Below are positions 31,524 to 39,198 of a stretch of 64,000 nucleotides of DNA, piece by piece. Origin of the DNA: JAFKKS01 sp050187875. Lineage in GTDB: Bacteria > Pseudomonadota > Alphaproteobacteria > Rhizobiales > Xanthobacteraceae. Where the stretch lies: assembly GCA_050187875.1 (NCBI GenBank), contig JBFWXB010000019.1, positions 1 to 64,000 on the forward strand, written 5' to 3'. The stretch's first letter is position 1. Each line of letters begins with the position of its first letter. A model generated the notes under the pieces. It worked only from the letters and a program-made list of their open reading frames with translations, searched no databases and was not told where the DNA came from. The translations under genes were made by a program, and so were the position numbers.

Positions 31524-31548
31524 AACGCCACCTGACCATTGTTGTTCC
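31524..31548 (-). promoter_or_regulatory. sigma-EcfG promoter GGAAC-N16-CGTT of the candidate small RNA
   Basis: On the minus strand GGAAC lies at 31548-31544 and CGTT at 31527-31524 with a 16-bp spacer. It is oriented away from glsB/yeaQ, so it does not drive that gene. Confidence 0.68.
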
Positions 31549-31619
31549 CGCGTGGCGCGTGATCTTTTATCATGCTGCGCTATCAGGCGCCTGGCGCGCG
31601 ACCAACTGAGGAGCGGCCG

Positions 31620-31937
31620 ATGTACAATGTAGTCTGGGCGATCGTCATCGGATTTCTAGCGGACATCATCGCGCGTGTCTTGTCGCCCGGGCCGAACAAC
31701 CCGGCCGGATTTATCCTCACGACCATTCTCGGCATCGCCGGCGCATTTCTCGCCACCATGCTTGGCCAAGCCGTCGGCTGGTATGGCGCCGACCAGGGCG
31801 CGGGCCTCATCGGCGCCATTGTCGGCGCATTGATCGTGCTGTTCATCTGGAACCGGCTGGTCGTCACCAACAAGATCAACGACCCCGGCAATCCGACGGA
31901 TGCGGGAAGCGGAACGCCACCGCGACGCTGGCTCTGA
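31620..31937 (+). CDS. GlsB/YeaQ/YmgE-family membrane protein
   Basis: This 105-aa protein has three hydrophobic helices with the glycine-rich pattern of this family: VVWAIVIGFLADIIARVLSP, ILTTILGIAGAFLATMLG and GAGLIGAIVGALIVLFIW. A hydrophilic tail of about 20 residues follows. Members are stress-associated inner-membrane proteins of unknown action. ATG 31620 follows GAGGAG; the longer frame from 31572 is unlikely. Confidence 0.85.
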   Translation: MYNVVWAIVIGFLADIIARVLSPGPNNPAGFILTTILGIAGAFLATMLGQAVGWYGADQGAGLIGAIVGALIVLFIWNRLVVTNKINDPGNPTDAGSGTPPRRWL

Positions 31938-32037
31938 TCGCCGCGACGCACGCGTCGCGATACCTTCACCACAGTGTGCGTTGAAGGCGGCGCAGCACCG
32001 CGCATACTCCCGGCCCATCAAAGTCAGGGAGCGACCA

Positions 32038-32928
32038 ATGTCCGCAAAAGCTAAGCTGATGTCCGACATCGAGGGGATGGGCAACAATGCGCCCGACCTT
32101 TCGCGCCGCGGGTTTTTTATGACCGCGACGGCGGCAACGGCCGCCGGCTACACGCTTGCCGCCGGCCCGGTCCGCGCCGACGTCATCAAGACGGACACGA
32201 CCGGCCTGACCGTCGGAGAAGCCAAGATCAAGGTCGCCGATGGCGAGATGCCCGGATATTTCGCCAAGCCGGCGAACGCCTCGAACCCGCCGGTGATTCT
32301 TGTCGCGATGGAGATCTTCGGCCTCCACGAATACATCAAGGATGTAGTGCGCCGCTTGGGCAAGCTCGGGGCGCTTGCCGTCGCGCCGGACTATTATTTC
32401 CGTAAGGGTGATCTCACCAAGGTCACCGACATGAAGGGCCTCATGCCGCGGGTGAACGCCAAGCCGGATACGGAGCTCCTTTCCGATCTCGACGCGACGG
32501 TTGCGTGGGCGAAGGCACAGGGCGGCGACACGACGCGGCTCGGCATCATCGGTTTCTGCCGCGGCGGCCGCAGCGTTTGGGAGTATGCAGCGCATAGCGC
32601 AACACTCAAGGCCGGGGTCGCGTTCTACGGTCCAGTCGCTGACAAGCCAACATCGGCGATGCCGAAGAATGCCACGATGCTGGCAAGCGAAATGAAAGCA
32701 CCCGTGCTCGGCCTTTACGGCGAAGCCGATACTGGCATTTCACAAGAATCGCTGAAGGCCTTCGAGGCGGCATTGAAAGCCGCCGGCAAGACAGCGGAAT
32801 TTCACGTCTACCCGGGCGCGCCGCATGGCTTCCACGCCGACTATCGGCCGAGCTACCGCAAGGAAGCGGCCGAAGACGCCTGGAACCGGACGCAGGAGTG
32901 GTTCAAGAAATATGGCGTGTTGAGCTGA
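32038..32928 (+). CDS. dienelactone hydrolase-family protein with Tat signal
   Basis: This 296-aa alpha/beta hydrolase has a twin-arginine leader, LSRRGFFMTATAATAAGYTL, near residues 21-40, so the protein is exported folded. The catalytic triad is seen as Cys in GFCRGGRS, Asp in LYGEADTGIS and His in APHGFHADYRP. The family hydrolyses dienelactones and related esters. ATG 32038 follows AGGGAG. A terminator hairpin follows 12 bp after the stop. Confidence 0.9.
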   Translation: MSAKAKLMSDIEGMGNNAPDLSRRGFFMTATAATAAGYTLAAGPVRADVIKTDTTGLTVGEAKIKVADGEMPGYFAKPANASNPPVILVAMEIFGLHEYIKDVVRRLGKLGALAVAPDYYFRKGDLTKVTDMKGLMPRVNAKPDTELLSDLDATVAWAKAQGGDTTRLGIIGFCRGGRSVWEYAAHSATLKAGVAFYGPVADKPTSAMPKNATMLASEMKAPVLGLYGEADTGISQESLKAFEAALKAAGKTAEFHVYPGAPHGFHADYRPSYRKEAAEDAWNRTQEWFKKYGVLS

Positions 32929-32939
32929 GGCAAACACAT

Positions 32940-32968
32940 AGCGGCGAGCACTCAATAAGCTCGCCGCT
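32940..32968 (+). terminator. terminator hairpin after the dienelactone hydrolase gene
   Basis: A 10-bp stem (AGCGGCGAGC/GCTCGCCGCT) with a nine-base loop is followed by atcgttgattgtttag, moderately T-rich. It separates this gene from the convergent gene at 32981 and may serve both. Confidence 0.6.
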
Positions 32969-32980
32969 ATCGTTGATTGT

Positions 32981-33712
32981 TTAGTCAGCCACGCCGAACA
33001 GGCCGAGCAATCCGCCGAGCGGCCCAAGATTACGTGACGCCACGCGGCTCTCGGCACGCGGCGGCTGCGCGCCGCGCGGATAGACGCGCACGGCCCGGCC
33101 ATCGCTCACGCGATAAGCGTGAGGGGCCGGATAACTCTCGGACTGCAGGTCGCGCGCCGCCATTTCGCGGCGGCGTTCCTCGCGGGCGCGCGCAATGCGC
33201 TTGCGCTCCGCAGCCGCGGCACGACGCGAAGCGTCGGCGCGCGCGAGCTCGGCGGCCGTCGGCCGCCGCGACGGCATCGGAATCGCCGCGTCGACGTCGG
33301 CTGCCTGCGTCGTCGCAGGCGCGTCCGCCGCACCTGCATTCGCAGAAGGTGTCTCGGCGGCGACAGGTTGCGCCGGCGCTGCGTCCGCAACATTCAACCG
33401 TTCGGGCTTCGGCGCGGCCTTGGCGTCTTCCGCAGCTATCTTCGCCGCAGCGGCCGCTTCCACCGCGCGGCGTTGCTTCAACGCCGCCACGCGCTCGGCA
33501 ACCTGCGCATTGACGGCCTGCACGTTCACGCCCGTCGATCCGCCGGCCCACGCGGCGCGCGCCTCATCCGGAACCGGGCGCAGCGCCATTGCGGTGAGTG
33601 CCACGCCTACGGCGAACGCGGCGGCAAGCCTGAAGGTCCCGCTGCCGCCAAGCGACGCATAGGCGCGGTCGCGAAAGGTGGCCCTGAGGTCGTGGCCAAA
33701 AATCGAAGACAT
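32981..33712 (-). CDS. single-pass membrane protein, Ala/Pro-rich, of unknown function
   Basis: I do not recognise this 243-aa protein. A short cytoplasmic N-terminus (MSSIFGHDLRATFRDRAYAS) precedes one membrane helix (FRLAAAFAVGVALTAMALRP). A long Ala-rich segment with charged heptad-like stretches follows (RVAALKQRRAVEAAAAAKIA; LARADASRRAAAAERKRIAR), probably coiled coil. The C-terminal end is hydrophobic (NLGPLGGLLGLFG). ATG 33712 has GGGGAGA upstream, and a perfect sigma-EcfG promoter lies about 50-80 bp upstream, so it is probably a general-stress gene. Confidence 0.65.
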   Translation of the reverse strand: MSSIFGHDLRATFRDRAYASLGGSGTFRLAAAFAVGVALTAMALRPVPDEARAAWAGGSTGVNVQAVNAQVAERVAALKQRRAVEAAAAAKIAAEDAKAAPKPERLNVADAAPAQPVAAETPSANAGAADAPATTQAADVDAAIPMPSRRPTAAELARADASRRAAAAERKRIARAREERRREMAARDLQSESYPAPHAYRVSDGRAVRVYPRGAQPPRAESRVASRNLGPLGGLLGLFGVAD

Positions 33713-33764
33713 CGAAATCTCCCCGCCGTGCCCCAAGCCCGGCTGCGGCGTGCTCGGGACAAAC

Positions 33765-33789
33765 AACGCGCAGCGGATGCCGGTGTTCC
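33765..33789 (-). promoter_or_regulatory. sigma-EcfG promoter GGAAC-N16-CGTT
   Basis: On the minus strand GGAAC (33789-33785), 16 bases and CGTT (33768-33765). Transcription would start near 33758, giving a 45-nt leader to the ATG at 33712. Confidence 0.72.
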
Positions 33790-33899
33790 GCATTGCGCGC
33801 GTCCACGCAATGCGGATCACGCCAAGTGGTTAAGGAGTAAGGTTAAATTGTACCGATCACGTTCGAGCGAGGCTCTTTCCGACCCCGTTGAGACAGTGA

Positions 33900-34667
33900 T
33901 CAGCGAAATCCGGCGTCGGCCCAAGGGTAGCTGTCCACGCGGTGGCGCGGCGCTTCGCCATAGGCCAAAGCGGCGCTCGCCTCTTCGCGGGCAACGAGCG
34001 TCCTGTGGTGCGCAGGGTATCGCTGCGCGAGATTTCGAGAGCCAGTCCGGCTGCGCGCAGTTGGCTTTGCCTTGGCAACCGGCCTGACAGGCATAAAGGT
34101 CGCGGACACTTTGACGGGAGCCTCCGCGGCGGCGACGGGCGACGCCGCGACGCTCACGGGACGAATGACCGCGGTCTCGACAGAGCTTGGCGCAGGGAAT
34201 GACTGCGACACGTCGGCCGGCAAGACATTCTCCGTTATCGCGCGGACGTCCGGCCTCTCCTGGATGGACACGACGACGCTCGCCGGAGCATTGCGATCTG
34301 TTGAGACGACGCGCACGCGACGAACGTCTCCTGCCTCTCCGGCACAAACATAAGGCCAGCTTTGTTGGCTGCAGGCTGCGCTGGCTGGCGACGGCTTTAG
34401 CGCTGGCAAAGCTGCCGGTGCCGCATCGACGCTTGCCGCCGCGCTCGGCGCAGCGTCCGCGACAGGCTCCGCCTGCGCGACAGGGATCGTCATGGTGGCA
34501 ATCGACGACGAGGTGGGAATTGACGGTGCCGGCACAAGGAACCCTAAACCGGCAGCGGCGATCATCACGGCAAGAGTGACAGTCAGGGCGCGCCGCTCGT
34601 CAGCAGTAACCGGAAACGCCTCTTCTTCGGCCACAAATGGCTTTTCCGTTTCCGCTCTGGAAAACAT
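33900..34667 (-). CDS. single-pass membrane protein of unknown function
   Basis: This 255-aa protein starts MFSRAETEKPFVAEEEAFPV and has one membrane helix (ALTVTLAVMIAAAGLGFLVP at about 29-48), then a long Ala/Pro/Val-rich segment and a basic C-terminus (RSRTGSRNLAQRYPAHHRTL). The layout resembles the protein at 32981-33712, though direct similarity is weak. A cysteine pair, SAACSQQSWPYVCAGE, is conserved-looking. No family is recognised. ATG 34667 is chosen because the upstream 80 codons run through the glutathione peroxidase start region on the other strand. Confidence 0.55.
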   Translation of the reverse strand: MFSRAETEKPFVAEEEAFPVTADERRALTVTLAVMIAAAGLGFLVPAPSIPTSSSIATMTIPVAQAEPVADAAPSAAASVDAAPAALPALKPSPASAACSQQSWPYVCAGEAGDVRRVRVVSTDRNAPASVVVSIQERPDVRAITENVLPADVSQSFPAPSSVETAVIRPVSVAASPVAAAEAPVKVSATFMPVRPVAKAKPTARSRTGSRNLAQRYPAHHRTLVAREEASAALAYGEAPRHRVDSYPWADAGFR

Positions 34668-34806
34668 GCCCCCGCCCTTCCTCACTCCTGCTATGCTTGT
34701 CGCGGCCTTGAGTAGAACTTGGCGCTCGCGTGCAAGCTCCGTGGCGTTATCATGGCGCGCGACGCGGCGGGGAAAGACCTTGCGGTAACCTTGATCGGCA
34801 CCCGGC

Positions 34807-35385
34807 ATGACGCTGCAAATTCGAAGCATCACCCGCGCTTTAACGGCGCTTGGCTTTCTCATCTGCGCGGCGGCGCCTGCGGCGTTCGCGCAAACGGCGA
34901 TCAGCAAAGTGACAGCCTACGCCTTCTCATTTGACAGCCTGAAGGGCGAGCCCATCCGGCTCGCCGCGTACGCCGGCAAGCCCGTGCTTGTGGTGAACAC
35001 CGCCTCTCTCTGCGGCTTCACGCCGCAATATGCCGGGCTCCAGGCGCTTTGGAAAAAATACGAACCGCAAGGGCTCACCGTTATCGGCGTGCCCTCCAAC
35101 AATTTCGGTGGTCAGGAACCGGGCGGGGCGACGGAAATCGCACACACCGCGCAGGACGGTTATGGCGTAACCTTTCCGATTGCCGCGAAAGCCGACGTCA
35201 AAGGAAAGGCCGCGCACCCGTTCTATCGCTGGGCGGCGGACGAGAAGCCGTTGCAGACGCCGCGCTGGAACTTCCACAAATATTTGATCGGCCGTGACGG
35301 CCACATCGTCGGATCCTTCGCGTCCGACGTCGAGCCGAACGATCCGCGGATCATCAACGCGATCGAGCGCGAGCTCGGAAGCTGA
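34807..35385 (+). CDS. glutathione peroxidase-family protein, exported
   Basis: This 192-aa thiol peroxidase has a signal peptide (ITRALTALGFLICAAAPAAF, cleavage likely after AFA). The active-site region is VLVVNTASLCGFTPQYAGLQ with the peroxidatic cysteine, then VIGVPSNNFGGQEPG with the catalytic Gln. The catalytic Trp/Asn motif is RWNFHKYLIGRDG. It reduces peroxides in the periplasm. It is divergent from the membrane protein at 33900-34667 and ends in the palindrome GGGGCCGGCCCC, which may be a weak terminator. Confidence 0.92.
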   Translation: MTLQIRSITRALTALGFLICAAAPAAFAQTAISKVTAYAFSFDSLKGEPIRLAAYAGKPVLVVNTASLCGFTPQYAGLQALWKKYEPQGLTVIGVPSNNFGGQEPGGATEIAHTAQDGYGVTFPIAAKADVKGKAAHPFYRWAADEKPLQTPRWNFHKYLIGRDGHIVGSFASDVEPNDPRIINAIERELGS

Positions 35386-35416
35386 GCGGGGCCGGCCCCG
35401 TGTGGAAACCGGAAAA

Positions 35417-35806
35417 CTAGCGCCCGTCAGCCGAGAAGCGGCCAGGGCCGCAGGCGAAAAGCATCAGGAAGCCGCCGATGATTCCGATGTTTTTCAGCGC
35501 CTGCGTCCGTTGCGCCATATATTGCGTGGCGTCGACCGCCCAGAATTTATGCGCGATGAAAATCGTGGCGACCGTGAAGAGCGCAAGCGCGATCGCCGCC
35601 CAGCGTGCCGCAAAGCCGACAAGCACCATGATCCCGCCGAACACCTCGATAAGTCCGACCGCATAGCCGAGCATCTTCGGTTGCGGCAGGCCCTGGCGCG
35701 CAAGCACCGCGGAAATCCCGCCGACGGCCACGAGTTTGCCGAAGCCCGACAGAATGAAAATTGCGGACAGGCAAACGCGCGCCAGCAACATCACAAGGTC
35801 ATTCAT
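35417..35806 (-). CDS. DoxX-family membrane protein (second copy)
   Basis: This 129-aa protein has four hydrophobic helices (LARVCLSAIFILSGFGKLVA, GYAVGLIEVFGGIMVLVGFA, AIALALFTVATIFIAHKFW and GIIGGFLMLFACGPG). It belongs to the DoxX family like 25721-26125, but the two are only distantly related. ATG 35806 follows GGGAGG. Family members are associated with oxidative stress. It is convergent with the glutathione peroxidase gene. Confidence 0.88.
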   Translation of the reverse strand: MNDLVMLLARVCLSAIFILSGFGKLVAVGGISAVLARQGLPQPKMLGYAVGLIEVFGGIMVLVGFAARWAAIALALFTVATIFIAHKFWAVDATQYMAQRTQALKNIGIIGGFLMLFACGPGRFSADGR

Positions 35807-35924
35807 GACGGCCTCCCTCGTTTCGATGATGCATCGCCTAACCTGAGTCCGGCCCACCCGACAATCGCAAGCCATATGGGCCGGCGCCGGTACACGCAGA
35901 TTTAATTGCGCACGGCGAGAATCG

Positions 35925-36482
35925 TCAGCGCGCCCATGTCGTCAGCGTCACGCCGGCGGCGGGATCAAGCAGCCGCATCGGGCCCATTTTGAGGCCGGCG
36001 GCCTTGAACTTGTCTTCCGGCGTCGCCTCCGTGCCGACGCCTGGAAAAAGCGGCCTGCCGTTCGGCACATGCACTTTGGTCGCGCGCGACAGATGGAACG
36101 CGTCGTAGCCGATTTCGAGAAATGTCGCGAAGACATCCGTGCCTCCGATCACGGCGAGCGAGCCCTGGCGCAAGCCGAGCGTTCGTCGCGCAGCCTCAAA
36201 TGTGGCGCCGGCGGGGTTCCACAGAAGCGCCAGCGCGTCGCGCGAATCCGGCTGCAGCGAGGCGACGCGATGCGTGAGCACGAGCCGGCGACGGCCGAGA
36301 TTGCTCTCGCGTTCATGCGTGATTCGGCCCAGAGCAACGGCCGCGGCCGTATCGAGCGCCGCACGGAAAAAACGCTGATCCGCCGCATTCTTCAGCGCCG
36401 GCGGGAAGTCGCCTTGCGCGTCCGCGATCATTCCCTCAATGGAAACGATGGCGTAGCCCTCGATCCGATAGTCCCGCGCCAT
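35925..36482 (-). CDS. dihydrofolate reductase-like (RibD C-terminal domain) protein
   Basis: This 185-aa protein has the fold of RibD C-terminal/dihydrofolate reductase-like reductases: RIEGYAIVSIEGMIADAQGD near the N-terminus, a middle part RRRLVLTHRVASLQPD, and LAVIGGTDVFATFLEIGYDA with the glycine motif for NADPH. The substrate is unknown and standalone members are diverse. ATG 36482 follows GGAGG. It is divergent from the sugar kinase gene. Confidence 0.82.
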   Translation of the reverse strand: MARDYRIEGYAIVSIEGMIADAQGDFPPALKNAADQRFFRAALDTAAAVALGRITHERESNLGRRRLVLTHRVASLQPDSRDALALLWNPAGATFEAARRTLGLRQGSLAVIGGTDVFATFLEIGYDAFHLSRATKVHVPNGRPLFPGVGTEATPEDKFKAAGLKMGPMRLLDPAAGVTLTTWAR

Positions 36483-36575
36483 ATCGCCTCCGGTTTCGTT
36501 GTGGGGCCAGCATACGTCGCCGGCGCTCTTGTGCTAAGGCAGGACGAAAATCGACCTTTCGCATAGGCTTTCAGC

Positions 36576-37469
36576 ATGCAGGCGCTTTTCATCGGCCAGA
36601 CCTATATCGACGTCACCTTCCTGACCGACCATTTTCCAACCGGCGACGAGAAAACGGTGGCGCAGGACTATGCCATCAGCTTCGGCGGCAATGCCGTCTC
36701 AGCCGCCTTCTGTTGCGCGAAGCTCGGCGTCGCCCCCGATCTTCTGACGTCGCTCGCCGATGATTGGCTCTCGCGCATGTTCCTCGACATGGCCGCGAAA
36801 TATGGAATCTCCGTACACGGACGAAAGGTGCGGGAATCCTCGCTCTCCTTCGTGATGCCGAACAATGGTAAGCGTGCGATCTTGCGCTGCCGCGACGACG
36901 ATTATTTGCATCCCGTGCCGCCACTGGACCTCTCGCGGTGCCGCGCGTTGCATCTCGACGGCCATCAGGCCGACGCCGCGATCTTCTACGCCAAGCTCTG
37001 CCGCGAGCGCGGCATTCTCACCTCGCTCGACGGCGGCGGGCTACGCGTGAACACGCTCGAGCTCCTAGAGCATATCGACGTTGCGATCTGCTCCGAGCGG
37101 ATGTGCGAGCAGCTCGAGGTCGACGCCAAGGGCATGTGTGCCTTGCTGCGCGCGAAGGGGTGCCGCGTCGGCGGCGTTACGCTCGGCGAACGCGGCCTTG
37201 TCTGGTACGAGAACGACGGGGCTGTGCAAGTGATGCCTTCGCTCGCCGTGCCGAAAGCGGAGGTGATCGACACGAACGGCGCCGGCGACATCTTCCATGG
37301 CGCCTATATGTATTCGTGGCTCGCCAATCCGAAAAAGCCGTGGTCCGAGCACTTTCGTTTTGCGCGCGCGGCTTCGGCGCATTCGGTGCGCTTCCTCGGA
37401 ATTGAATCTTCGCTGCCGACCGTTGCCGACGTCGACGCGGCAACCCGGGCGTTTAAAGAGGCGGCGTGA
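36576..37469 (+). CDS. PfkB-family (ribokinase-like) sugar kinase
   Basis: This 297-aa carbohydrate kinase starts MQALFIGQTYIDVTFLTDHF and has the sugar-binding GGNAVSAAFCCAKLG, then the ATP/anion-hole motif DTNGAGDIFHGAYMYSW with the catalytic Asp. It phosphorylates a sugar or nucleoside hydroxyl group; the substrate cannot be told. It is followed four bases later by the convergent speE stop. Confidence 0.9.
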   Translation: MQALFIGQTYIDVTFLTDHFPTGDEKTVAQDYAISFGGNAVSAAFCCAKLGVAPDLLTSLADDWLSRMFLDMAAKYGISVHGRKVRESSLSFVMPNNGKRAILRCRDDDYLHPVPPLDLSRCRALHLDGHQADAAIFYAKLCRERGILTSLDGGGLRVNTLELLEHIDVAICSERMCEQLEVDAKGMCALLRAKGCRVGGVTLGERGLVWYENDGAVQVMPSLAVPKAEVIDTNGAGDIFHGAYMYSWLANPKKPWSEHFRFARAASAHSVRFLGIESSLPTVADVDAATRAFKEAA

Positions 37470-37472
37470 GGC

Positions 37473-38348
37473 TCAACCGGTCGCCGTTGCCACGTGCTCG
37501 GCGATGAAGCGCGGCAGTGCGAACGCCGCGACGTGGATGTCGGGTGTCCAGTACTTCGTTGCGAATGAACCGGCCGCCGCATACCGCGCGGCGATCTCGT
37601 CGCGTGGCGTGAGACGGAGCTCGGGGTCGCTCGCCGCCCACCCCATCGCCATGTGCCCGCCGACATAAGTCGGGATCGCGGCGACATAGCAGGCAGCGTC
37701 TGCGAACAGCGTCTTGAAGTGGCGCAAAGACGACACGAGTTCGTCAGGCTGGAAGAACGGCACGCCGTTCTGCGTCACCATCACGCCGCCCGAAGCGAGG
37801 CAGCGCTTACAGGCCGCGTAGAACGCGTGCGTGAAGAGAACGGCGCCAGGGCCTTGCGGGTCGGTCGAATCGACGATGATCACGTCAAAGCGCCGCTCGG
37901 TCTCGGCGACATACTTCATCCCGTCGGCGATCACGCTCTCAAAGCGCGGGTCCGCAAACACCGGCCCGGTGAATTCCGGGAAATGTACTTTTGCAAAGTC
38001 GATGACTGAGGCGTCGATCTCCACCTGCGTGACACTCACGACCGCATTGTGCTTGAGTGCCTCCTCGGCGATGCCGCAGTCGCCGCCGCCGATGATGAGA
38101 ATGTGGCGCGCGGCGCCGTGCGCGAGGATCGGCACATGCGTCATCATCTCGTGATAGATGAATTCGTCGCGCGTCGTCACCTGCGTCGCGCCGTCGAGCA
38201 TCAGCATCTTGCCAAAATGCGGGTTCTCGAACAGGACGAGATGCTGGTGCTCGGTCTTGTCCTCGAAGAGGACGCGCGCGGCCTCATAGCTCGTGCGCAA
38301 GCCGAGGTCCTCAAATAATGTCTCGGAAATCCAGCGTTTGGCAGGCAT
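37473..38348 (-). CDS. speE: spermidine synthase
   Basis: This 291-aa aminopropyltransferase makes spermidine from putrescine and decarboxylated SAM. Family motifs are LFENPHFGKMLMLDGATQVT, DEFIYHEMMTHVPI, ILIIGGGDCGIAEEALKH and FDVIIVDSTDPQGPG, with the catalytic Asp. The start ATG 38348 fits the normal N-terminus MPAKRWISETLFEDLGLRTS. It lies downstream of speD on the same strand; a family-B repeat occupies most of the 137-bp gap between them. Confidence 0.94.
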   Translation of the reverse strand: MPAKRWISETLFEDLGLRTSYEAARVLFEDKTEHQHLVLFENPHFGKMLMLDGATQVTTRDEFIYHEMMTHVPILAHGAARHILIIGGGDCGIAEEALKHNAVVSVTQVEIDASVIDFAKVHFPEFTGPVFADPRFESVIADGMKYVAETERRFDVIIVDSTDPQGPGAVLFTHAFYAACKRCLASGGVMVTQNGVPFFQPDELVSSLRHFKTLFADAACYVAAIPTYVGGHMAMGWAASDPELRLTPRDEIAARYAAAGSFATKYWTPDIHVAAFALPRFIAEHVATATG

Positions 38349-38369
38349 GGCGCTTCCATACATTGCACG

Positions 38370-38470
38370 GTCATGCCCGCGCAGGCGGGCATCCAGTACT
38401 CACGGCGCAGGCGATCGAGATCGGACGGATAGGCCGGCGAATACTGGATCCCCGCTTTCGCGGGGATGAC
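38370..38470. repeat. family-B repeat between speD and speE
   Basis: The left arm gtcatgcccgcgcaggcggg continues catccagtac, and the right arm is ggatccccgctttcgcgggg. It lies between two genes of one pathway, as the family-A unit lies between accB and accC. Confidence 0.88.
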
Positions 38471-38485
38471 ACGGTGGTGAGTGCT

Positions 38486-38965
38486 TTAGGCGCCCTGCCC
38501 GCGCAGCAATTCGCTGACCGCGATGTTCTTCGGCGTGAACGCCTCACGCAGCACCGGCACGCAGGCGTCCGGATTGGCGTCGCCACACATGAAGATATCG
38601 AGCGCCGCATAGCCATTCTCGGGCCAGGTATGGATCGAGATGTGGCTTTCCGCGAGCACTGCGACGCCGGACACGCCGCCGTTCGGCTCGAAGTGATGCA
38701 GATGGATGTGCAGCAGCGTGGCCTTCGCAGCATCGACGGCGCGCCGCAGCGTCGCCTCGATGTGGTCGATGTCATCGAGCCGTTCGGCGTCATAGAGATC
38801 GACGATGAGATGCGCACCCGCGCACCGCACCCCGTTCCTCACCACGAAATGGTCGTTGCGCTCCTCAGCTTGAGCCGATGACGCGGCGACCGCGATATCT
38901 TCCTTTCGGGCGGTACTTGGAGTTGCCAAGCCCGTCGCCAATTGGAAGAGGGCGTTTTGGCGCAT
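38486..38965 (-). CDS. speD: S-adenosylmethionine decarboxylase proenzyme
   Basis: This 159-aa proenzyme cleaves itself to form a pyruvoyl group, then makes decarboxylated SAM for SpeE. The cleavage site is the Glu-Ser of VLAESHISIHTWPENGYAAL; HLHHFEPNGGVSGVAV and LDIFMCG follow the family. ATG 38965 follows GGGGAGGAC. The frame stays open another 47 codons upstream to 39106, but those residues are unlike the family. Confidence 0.94.
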   Translation of the reverse strand: MRQNALFQLATGLATPSTARKEDIAVAASSAQAEERNDHFVVRNGVRCAGAHLIVDLYDAERLDDIDHIEATLRRAVDAAKATLLHIHLHHFEPNGGVSGVAVLAESHISIHTWPENGYAALDIFMCGDANPDACVPVLREAFTPKNIAVSELLRGQGA

Positions 38966-39198
38966 GCCGTCCTCCCCAACCAGAGATCGAAGCCAGGTGG
39001 CCGGCACGCCGGCCCCACGGATAACGAAATGCCGCTGGACCAGATCCTCACGATCGGACTGCCCAAGCGGCAGGCCCCACATAGGGGCTACGCACCGAAG
39101 GTGCAAGGAAAATCTGCCCTCGCGCGGCTGTCGGAAGCGGCGACAAGCTGCGGTCTCATCGGGCAGCGCACGTGGCCGCTCCGCGAGCGCCGTCGAGC
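38966..39198 (-). other. upstream region of speD
   Basis: This 233-bp gap between speD and maeB, both on the minus strand, must carry the speD promoter. It contains short stems (ggccggcacgccggcc at 39000-39015; gcaccgaaggtgc near 39092-39104), compatible with a structured leader. I cannot assign it to a known riboswitch class. Confidence 0.35.
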
